64,000 nt of DNA from Hyaloperonospora brassicae (Eukaryota; Oomycota; Peronosporomycetes; Peronosporales; Peronosporaceae): assembly GCA_947650285.1 (NCBI GenBank), contig CANTFL010000579.1:62001-126000 (forward strand). Reading direction: 5' to 3'. Below the pieces are notes generated by a model, which had not been told where the DNA came from, ran no database searches, and saw only the letters and a program-made list of their open reading frames with translations. A program made the position numbers and the translations under genes. How positions within the stretch are numbered: the first letter of the stretch is position 1; each line of letters starts with the position of its first letter. Below, in pieces: positions 55,330 to 64,000 of this stretch.

Positions 55330-57216
55330 GACAGGAAAAGTGACCTCTCAAACAGAATACCTCTCATTTCGAATGACGACGACCCCCGACGACGGCGACG
55401 AGCGGCCCGCCCTCAACGCGTCGGCCGTCGCGGACGAGACGCCACTCGCGCAGCTGTTCGAGCAGCAGCGGCTGCAGGACGCCATGGAGGCCATGCGCAC
55501 GTGGGACGCGGGCAAAGTGCAGGCGGAGATCGCGCTGGCCTTTGCCGCAGTGAGCCACGCGCCGTCGGCGTTCCTCCAGTGCGTTGAGCTCTACTGCGCG
55601 CTCCCGGACAGGCACGTGACGGCCATTTCGCACTGGATCGCAGCGGCCGTCGCGAGTCTCCAGGCGTCCAACCGCAGCAGGAGCGTCTCCTCGCGCGACA
55701 GTCAACTGGCGGCGTCGATGCTGCCGGCGTTTCAGCGCTCGCGGATGCCGTTCGTGGCCGACTTTGCACTCGCTTTTCGAGTGGACGTTGAGGCGCTGGC
55801 CGCCTTTTGCTCGCGCGTGCTGTCGACGCGCGTGGCTCTGGCCGTGCGCTTTATGGAGTGCCTCAAGATGAGAGATCTGCTGCCGACGGACGTGGTGCTG
55901 GGCCACGTGCTGAGGCAGAAGGACTTTCGCACGGGCGACGTGTTTGTCAAAGGCTCACGCGACAAGCAGTCACAGTTTGTGCAGCTCCTCATTGATGCCA
56001 ACGTGCACGACAAGGTGATCAAAAAGCGGCTCTCGCTGTTCAAGCTGCCGGCCAGCGCGTTTCCAGTCTACTACGAACGGTACGGCGTTGTAATGAGTCG
56101 AAGCGCTTGACTGACAGCGTGCTGCTCTCTTTGGGGTTTCCGCACAGGCGACAGAAGGCGACGCTCCGGTTTCTCGTGTACTCGAAAGAGTACGAGCAAG
56201 CGCTGCAGTTTGTCGAGAACGTGGACGCGCTGAAGTCGTACGCCTGCAAGATGATCATCCGTCACGCCGGGCCGGAAGACCCCGCCACGAAGCAGTTTGT
56301 TTTTCGCACAGGGCTTGCAGCCCAGTTTACTGAAGTCGACACCAGTGCAGAGGACGGCAAGCTGTTTGCGGAACAGGATGAGCCGCTGCCGCTCGACTCG
56401 TGTCTGTCGCTTGCTGAGACCATTGGTGAAGCCAATATTGTTTTCGTGGACACGCCGCAGGCGCTGAAAGCATGTGCTGCGTACCTCCTCGAGCAGCCAG
56501 TGATTGGGTTTGATTCCGAGTGGAAAGCGGTGCGTGTTTCAGCTGGCCCAGACGTTGGGGCTGCGAAATGTGCACTTGTGCAGCTAGCTTCCCGTGAAAA
56601 GGCGTTCGTCGTGGACGTGGTGGCGCTGTTTGATCACGGGCATACTCTAGCCCCGGTTTTCCAGTCGGAGTCGGTGCTTAAGATAGGTTTTGATACAAGA
56701 GGGGATGTGAAGGCATTGCGTCCTTTTTTGACAGGAGGGTATGCGGTCAGCGACGTCATGTCGATGCTCGTGGACTTGCAAACTGTCACGCGAAAGCTGC
56801 CGACGCTTGAAACCGGCAATGTAGCAGAATCCAGATCGGCGGTCAATGATGGCAAGGAATTGTGCAGTAAAGAGGGAGTACCAGCAGCTCCGAAAATCGA
56901 CAGCGAGGTGTCTCAATGTACGTCAAAACAAAGAAAGTGGAAGAAAAAACGAAGCAAGACCGACATAACGGATGCTAGCGTCAAACCTTCCCGCCTGGGC
57001 CTGGCTGCCATCGCCGAGACGTATTTGGGCTTCCCCTTGGACAAGCGCGTGCGCATGTCGGATTGGGAGCGCCGCCCACTTACGCAAGCTCAGCTCCATT
57101 ATGCTGCTCTGGATGCGCACGTGCTGGTTCAGATCTACTACAAAATGCAAGAGCAGCATGTGACTGACACGTTAGAGGCGGTGCTGAAACGCTGCACACA
57201 GAAGCATGTGAAGTAG
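55328..57216 (+). CDS. 3'-5' exonuclease, EXD3/Mut-7 type
   Basis: Two exons, 55328-56079 and 56148-57216, joined by a 68-bp intron (CG|GTACGG...CACAG|G) that gives FPVYYERRQKATLRFLVYSK. It has 606 residues from ATG 55328, or 591 from ATG 55373. The N-terminal half is helical (Mut-7-like). The DEDDy nuclease: VIGFDSEWKA (Asp, Glu), VLKIGFDTRGDVKAL (Asp), and LHYAALDAHVLVQIYYK (Tyr, Asp). A basic insertion (RKWKKKRSKTD) interrupts the domain, before LGLAAIAETYLGFPLDKRVR and MSDWERRPLTQAQL. Family members trim RNA 3' ends, in worms for RNA silencing. The TCATTTC motif just before 55373 favours the second ATG. Confidence 0.85.
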
Positions 57217-57489
57217 CTGGAAGATGTGGTTCGTCAACTAGACATGAGAAAACTCCGCCTCGTCCGCCATGTCGCTGGCAATAGGTCAACTTCTGGTTCA
57301 GCACGGTGTCTCGTGGACAGGTCATCGGCTGGTCTTTTGCAAATATCACGCTCAATCCACATGCTGAATCTATCATCGACACTAACGCACATTTGACAAC
57401 ACATCACTTCGATGCAGCGATGCTTCTTACATACATTACCCGTGACAAATGGCATAACATCCAAGCGTTCTCCGATGAGCTGAGGATCT

Positions 57490-59494
57490 CTATTGGCTCA
57501 TGTAGGTTGCAAGGACGTCTGCGAAATCAGCCCCGCTGTCACTGTCCATGCAAAAGAGATGCTCTTGTAGAGCCTCTGGTAGTGCTGTCACCTTCAAGAT
57601 CATATCGGTGAGCTTCTTTTGCAGCTCTTCCTTTTCCTGCGACAGTAGCAAGGAAACACAAGAATGGTCAAAACACATCTGTAAGTGTCTCTTCGATCTT
57701 GCAATCCTGATAGTACCTCACCTCACTCGTCTTGCGAAGCTTCTGTGTCATGTCTTGCAGCTCACCCTCGACACGAAACGTTTTCTCTCCAAGTTCATGC
57801 TGCAGCTCTGCTATCTTTTCGTTCAGCACTTTTTCATTTTCTTCGGCATTCTTGATCGTCAATGCAAGCGTTTCTACGATCTCGGTGCGACTCACCGTCT
57901 CGCGATGTACTGCGACTTCCAGGTCATCCACTTTCGTTGCAAAGACTTCCTTCTGGTTTATTGCATCCTGTCGCGCATGTTCCAGCACGATCGCTTTTTC
58001 TTGAAGCTCGGTATTCTGACGTTTTAGCTCGTTGATCTCGTCTCGAAGCTGCTTGACTTCACTTCCATCGATGTTGACACGGGCCATCCTGGCCTCGTAC
58101 ATCTTCTGCATCGTCTCCATGTCTTGCGCCACTCGAACGCGCAGCTGAGCTTCCTCTTTCTTAAAGTGATCAACAAGAGCATCCTTTTTGTCTGCGAAAG
58201 CCTTCTCAAGCTGTAGCCGCAACTCTCTCAGACGAGACTCGCTTAGCTGCTGTGTCACAACATTTTCAAGCTCCTGGAAGGCTTGAATCACTTCCTGCTG
58301 GTAGAAGTCACGAAGCACAGAAGCTTTTTCTGGACCTCGTGCTCTCTCATCATATTGCTTGTCGAACTCCTGGATGGCAGCTAACATAGCGGCAAACGTC
58401 CCGCTATCTCGCGCACGTGAAACGAGATCTGTCCAGAGAGTCTGTCGTACTTCTTCGCAGAATTCCCGCGACTTTTCCGTGAGTATACCTAATTTGGCCT
58501 CGTACCGCGTGCGAATATCGGCCTTGAGCTTGTGGCGCACTAGACGATGCCTTCCGGATTTGTACTTGCTCGCCGTACAGTACACGCCCATGCTCAGGCG
58601 CCACATCTCTTCATGCAATTGCCGGAACGCGTCTAGCTCCATGGGCGGGTACTCTAACACGCACGGATGCACGCAGTCCTCATAAGTGCTCAGCGCATCC
58701 TCCGCCACTACCCGACACTTGTCTTCCACAAAGTCGTCCCAGGCAGTGCCAAAGTCGACAGGATCCTGATTAGACACTTGAACCGATAGCTTGCGAAGAA
58801 GAGAGGCGAGCATCTCCCCTGTCATCTCAACCCCAAACAACTTTTTGACCGTCGCATGCGAGCTACAAAACTCGTCAAAGTTCATGTGTGCAATGCTTTG
58901 GAGATCCAAGGTCCCGACTCTCTTCAGACGAACAAGGCTTGCAAGTGCTTCGACACCTGTCAACCTCTCCCCTCCCTCCTCAACAGCAAGCGAGCAACGA
59001 GGAGATAGGTCAATGTCCAGCATCGCAGGCAGCATCTCAAACACTTCCGATGTCGTAAACTCCTGTGACAGTGTCTGGAAAAGTGACTGGAATTGGGGCA
59101 GACATGGAGCGAGGCACCGCACGGACATGGACTCGTCGCAGCATGAAACAACGAGCGACGACAGAGCGCAGAACGCACCAATGAGCGGTCCAAAGCCGGC
59201 ATCATCACTCGCCACCCAGTCGAAGTTCAGTATCAGCAGTTGGCGTTCGCGTTCAACGTACGCGGCGCTTGCCAGCAGCTCGAGCCCATCGCCACTTGAG
59301 GCTTCGACGTGCTCATCACCACCCAGCAATCGAGCGACCAACTCGCTCCTTTCAGCCCTTGTGGACGGGGAGCCGAGAAACGAGACGACCGCTACGTGAT
59401 CTTGGGCCATCTCTTGCTCCAGGATCCGCATACCATCGGCCGTGGGCGCGCCAGCTGCATCCACGAGCACCACCTTTCGCCAAACGGTCTCCAT
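57490..59494 (-). CDS. GBP-like protein with degenerate P-loop and long coiled coil
   Basis: Exons 57722-59494 and 57490-57636 join through an 85-bp intron (KTSE/EKEELQKKLTDM), giving 639 residues. The first ~100 residues resemble a guanylate-binding-protein GTPase fold, but the P-loop position reads FLGSPSTRAERSELVARLLG with no Lys-Ser, so GTP binding is doubtful. Residues ~190-420 are helical (GVEALASLVRLKRVGTLDLQ, AWDDFVEDKCRVVAEDALST, ADIRTRYEAKLGILTEKSRE), like the GBP middle domain. From ~450 there is a long coiled coil (QLRDEINELKRQNTELQEKA). Assignment to GBP rests on overall layout; a plain coiled-coil protein is the alternative. Confidence 0.6.
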
Positions 59495-59590
59495 CGCGTT
59501 GGATCCTTAAGTGCGGTGGCTCCTTAAGTACGTATCTGCTCGCACGCGCAACTAGTAGTGCACGAAAAACGCAACATGGCTACACTTCAT

Positions 59591-60405
59591 TTAGTCGGAA
59601 TCTACGCACGTCTCGGTTGTCTCCTCGCCATCACACGCTTGTTCAATTGTGCCTGAAGTAGTTGCATCCACAGGAGACGTGATGGACACGCCCAGTGCTC
59701 GCGCATCGCTCCTCTCCAGTCGCTCCATGAGTTCCGTCGTGTTGAAGTCAAATGCCACTGGACTCCACTTGCTCTCGACCGGAGGTGCGTCCGGTGTACC
59801 ACGCTACAGCACAGCAACGGTCACGTCATGTGAACGGTCAAACAGCTTCGTCAGTCGATCCATCCACTCTTCTCTCTCCTCGAGTATACGTCGCATCTGA
59901 CACTGCAGCAGTCCGCACCTTGATCGAAAACGACCGCAATAAGCTCGTGACACTCGGGCTCGAGTTCAGCAAGATACCGGCACTGCGACTAGCGCTTTCG
60001 GTGCGTTTCTCAAGCTCCCGCGTGGTTTCCAGCACTCGACTTACAAAGCGCTGCGCACCGACACCGACACCGACACACACAGATAGACCATACACCATCA
60101 GCAGTGGCCCTTGAATTGCTACTCTATCGACAGTCCGGTTTCCGCCCCACCTCAATCAGATTCAAGCGCAAGAAAATGTCTTCCAGCTCGTTACAATTGC
60201 TCAGGAGCTCGTCCAGTAGCTGCTCCTGGACCTGCTGCACGTCCTGTCGCAGTTCGTCAGCCACTGCGCACGCCTCGTCGATCTTGAACAGCGCCAGACC
60301 GATCCGCTCGTCCGCGGGGTTCGTAGAGTGCACTGCCTCGTCCAGCAGCTCTTCGTAGTCGCCACATAGCGCTTGGAACGCGCGCTTCAAGTTACTGTCC
60401 TCCAT
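59591..60405 (-). CDS. Small coiled-coil protein, exon structure uncertain
   Basis: Exon 1 (60151-60405) starts MEDSNLKRAFQALCGDYEEL and ends NELEDIFLRLNLIE, then a 100-bp GTGGGG...GCGCAG intron. Exon 2 (from 60050) reads RFVSRVLETTRELEKRTESA. Further coding-like pieces in the same direction: MRRILEEREEWMDRLTKLFD (about 59830-59890) and VAFDFNTTELMERLERSDAR ending CVDSD at 59591. I could not join exon 2 to these cleanly, and a TAG interrupts the last part near 59800. It may be a small dynactin- or tether-like coiled-coil subunit; no family is claimed. Lesions cannot be told from unseen introns. Confidence 0.5.
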
Positions 60406-60628
60406 CGTCAGCGTCAAGTGCCGACACTCGTGTGGTGGCCAAGTGCGTCTTTGGGGTCCGCCACACCATTCCCTCGGTCGAGTGCCATGTCCCCTATCCA
60501 TCGGTCCGCGTGCTCGGTTTGGGTGGCTCTGCTCTGTCGACCAGAGAGAGCTCTTCGTGCGCTCGCGTTGTCGGCAATTGATTGACCGACCGATCGACGG
60601 ATAGATAGCTCAAGTGTAGCCATCGACA

Positions 60629-61786
60629 ATGTCGACAACGACGACGGCCACACCCGACGCAGGGGGTCCGCGGGACATCACACCGGACCGGAAGAAAGCG
60701 TGGGAGTCGTCGTCGGACTTTGCCAACTACTTTTGCACGTATGCGTTCATTTACCACCAGAAGCAGATGCTCTCGGACGACCTGCGCATGCAGAGCTACC
60801 GCGACGCGATCTTCCTCAACCCGAGCCATTTCAAGGACAAAGTCGTGCTGGACGTGGGCACGGGCAGCGGGATCTTGGCCATCTGGGCGGCCCAAGCAGG
60901 CGCCCGCCGCGTCTTTGCCGTCGAAGCGACCGACATTGCCGTGCAGGCGCGCAAAGTGATCAAAGCCAACAGTCTCGACCACGTCGTGACGGTCATTCAG
61001 TCCAAGATGGAGGACGTGGAGCTCCCCGAGCCAGTGGACGTCATCATCTCCGAGTGGATGGGCTACTTCCTCCTGCGCGAGTCCATGTTCGACTCGGTCC
61101 TCGTCGCCCGTGACCGGTGGCTCAAGTCGGACGGCGCCATGTTCCCGTCGCACGCGAGCATGTCGATCGCTCCCATGTGCAACGAAGACAACAGCAACAA
61201 GCGCTTCAGTGAGTTCTCGTCCGCTATGGACGGCTGGCGCAGCTTCGTGGACAATACCAAGAACGCCTGGGGCGTCGACATGAGCGTGCTCGGCAACGCC
61301 TTCCGCAAGGAACAGGAGCAGTACTCGCTGCACACGTCGTCGTGGGAGGAGCTCAGTGCCGGGGACCTCATTGGCGACGAGGTGGAGTTTGCCACGTGGG
61401 ACCTCAAGACCTGCACGCTCGACGACATCAAGGAAGTGAAGGCGTCGTTCGCCCTGCCGATCACCGCCATGGCGCGCTTTGGCGGCATTGCCGGCTGGTT
61501 CGACGTGGACTTTCGAGGCTGCGTGGAGCACCCTGCAGAGAAGATCGTGACGCTCACGACGTCGCCCTTTGTGCAGCCCACGCACTGGGGACAGCAGGTG
61601 TTCCCGCTCTACCCGCCAGTTCAGGTGTGCGAAGGCGATGCGGTCGTGGGCGACATTACCGTCCGGCGTCGCACGGACAATCAGCGGCTCATGAACGTCA
61701 AGTTCGACTTCCGTGTCGAGCGGCCGGACGAGGCGGACGAGCGCTCGGCGGGGCCGCTCAACTCGGCCGTCTTCCAGATCGAATAA
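60629..61786 (+). CDS. Protein arginine N-methyltransferase (type I-like, PRMT10-like)
   Basis: 385 residues, a single exon. DFANYFCTYAFIYHQKQMLS and DLRMQSYRDAIFLNP are the helical entry to the AdoMet site. Motif I is KVVLDVGTGSGILAIWAAQA; VFAVEAT is post-I. The double-E loop is ISEWMGYFLLRESM with both Glu. The THW loop is VQPTHWGQQVFPLYPP. The dimerisation arm and beta-barrel follow. The sequence looks closer to plant PRMT10 than to PRMT1, by memory of the YFCTY...YHQ block. It methylates arginine on histones and RNA-binding proteins. All catalytic residues are present. Confidence 0.9.
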   Translation: MSTTTTATPDAGGPRDITPDRKKAWESSSDFANYFCTYAFIYHQKQMLSDDLRMQSYRDAIFLNPSHFKDKVVLDVGTGSGILAIWAAQAGARRVFAVEATDIAVQARKVIKANSLDHVVTVIQSKMEDVELPEPVDVIISEWMGYFLLRESMFDSVLVARDRWLKSDGAMFPSHASMSIAPMCNEDNSNKRFSEFSSAMDGWRSFVDNTKNAWGVDMSVLGNAFRKEQEQYSLHTSSWEELSAGDLIGDEVEFATWDLKTCTLDDIKEVKASFALPITAMARFGGIAGWFDVDFRGCVEHPAEKIVTLTTSPFVQPTHWGQQVFPLYPPVQVCEGDAVVGDITVRRRTDNQRLMNVKFDFRVERPDEADERSAGPLNSAVFQIE

Positions 61787-61892
61787 GTGTCACGTAATAA
61801 ACTTCATCCACATGCAGCCGTAGCAGTCGTAGCGGTCGTAGCAGTGGCGTCAGTCCTCCTCCAGTCTCTCTCTTTCCACCCCACTGTAAGCA

Positions 61893-63110
<1,218 letters not shown>

Positions 63111-63238
63111 CACCAGCAGCAGCACCAGCAGCAGCAGAACATCACAAAACACGGCAGCGACAGCAGCGACACGACCAGACCGGGACAAGTCCTCACTCGA
63201 AGCTCGTGCATTTCAACGTCTCTCTCTCTCTCTCTCTG
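63111..63238. repeat. Convergent spacer with simple repeats
   Basis: 128 bp between two 3' ends, with a CAG/CAC run (63110-63140) and a TC run (63220-63238). No gene. Confidence 0.6.
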
Positions 63239-64000
63239 CTACGTCAGAATGTCGACGCCGTCGTCCGTGATCAACACCGTGTGCTCGGCCTGAGCCGACC
63301 GCCCGCCGTCGGCCGTCGCGATCGTCCACCCGTCTTCCCAGCGCACAATCTGCCACAAAGACACACACACACACACACCTCAGTCTCCTCGCCACCTCAC
63401 CCTCTTCTCCTCCTCCACGTCCTCCTTTGGCCCACGGCCGTAACCCACCTCAGGGCTGCCTTCGGTCAGCGCCGGTTCGACCGTGAAGGCCATGCCGGGC
63501 CGCATCGTCCCCCGCTCGTCGTTGCGGTGGTGCAGCACGTACGGCAGACAATGGAACTCTTCGCCAATGCCGTGGCCCGTAAACTCCTGCACGACGCCGA
63601 GCTGCTCGTTGTCGGCCATCTCGTGCACGAACGCGCCAATGGACCGGAAGCGCTGCTGCGGTCGACAGCAGTGCGCGATAGCGCCCACGAGCGCGCGCGT
63701 CGTGACGTCGACCAAGTGCCGTCCGCGGTCGTCCACGTCGCCCACGCAAAACGTCTGCGACGTGTCGCCGTGGAAGCCGTCGTAAAAGACCGACACGTCG
63801 ATGTTCACGAGGTCGCCGTCGACGAGCGGACGGCTGTCGGGGATCCCGTGCACGACGACGTCGTTCACCGACGCGCAGAGCGACTTGGGGAAGCCGCCGT
63901 AGCCCAGCGGCGAGGGGTACGCGCCGTTGCGCACGATCTCTTCGTGCACGAGGCGGTCGATGTCGTCGGTCGTCGCGCCCGCTTGGCACAGCGGCTGCGC
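63239..64000 (-). CDS. Methionine aminopeptidase type I (5' end outside the window)
   Basis: Exons 63239-63349 and 63399 to beyond 64000, with a 49-bp intron (GTGAGG...GGCAG) that contains an AC repeat. It reads [60 protein letters not shown] (two metal Asp), [17 protein letters not shown] (metal His), [20 protein letters not shown] (metal Glu) and, in the last exon, [19 protein letters not shown] (metal Glu). All five metal ligands and the substrate His (VHG) are present. It removes initiator Met. The missing N-terminus would tell cytosolic from organellar (MAP1D-like) forms. Confidence 0.9.

Overview
The window looks like oomycete (Peronosporales-type) nuclear DNA. The evidence is a degraded oomycete-type cellulose synthase, short GT-AG introns (mostly 50-170 nt), initiator-like TCATTY motifs a few bases upstream of start codons, and large Ty3/Gypsy elements with a chromodomain and a second RNase H. 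No bacterial, organellar or viral gene organisation is seen.

Layout. (1) 1-7,859: element 1, a decayed Gypsy element on the minus strand, truncated at its gag by element 2. (2) 7,860-22,462: element 2, same family, plus strand, about 14.6 kb with both LTRs. It carries gag, protease, RT, a degenerate RNase H, an archaeal-type RNase H, integrase and chromodomain, then a long conserved ORF on the opposite strand. (3) 22,463-26,434: element 3, an unrelated Gypsy element on the minus strand, cut off at its RNase H. Its whole length, LTR included, is packed with short perfect hairpins. (4) 26,435-27,284: an LTR-like remnant. (5) 27.3-34.8 kb: relics and a few genes, namely a truncated gene, a nearly intact Kelch gene with two lesions, a small two-exon gene, a cellulose synthase pseudogene and a coiled-coil protein gene. 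(6) 34.8-45.1 kb: gene-poor and AT-richer, holding a decayed selenocysteine elongation factor (eEFSec), a solo LTR of the element-3 family and a 19-bp tandem repeat. (7) 45.1-64 kb: a compact housekeeping block with intergenic gaps of 0-500 bp. It encodes a BioD-like/DRTGG protein, an SNM1-type nuclease, an opine-dehydrogenase-like enzyme, TOM70, SNU13, an SNIP1-like FHA protein, an EXD3/Mut-7-like exonuclease, a GBP-like protein, a small coiled-coil protein, a PRMT, GGTase-I beta and type I methionine aminopeptidase.

The genes of the dense block do not form one pathway. They are ordinary eukaryotic housekeeping functions (DNA repair, splicing, mitochondrial import, prenylation, N-terminal processing, arginine methylation). 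The sharp contrast between this block and the transposon and pseudogene zone fits the 'two-speed' architecture of oomycete genomes. The strongest unexplained signals are the hairpin-saturated coding sequence of element 3, the conserved antisense ORF of elements 1 and 2, the mismatched flanks of element 2, and the death of eEFSec, which suggests loss of selenoprotein synthesis. Exon joins were worked out by eye from splice sites, reading frame and family similarity; none is backed by transcript data.
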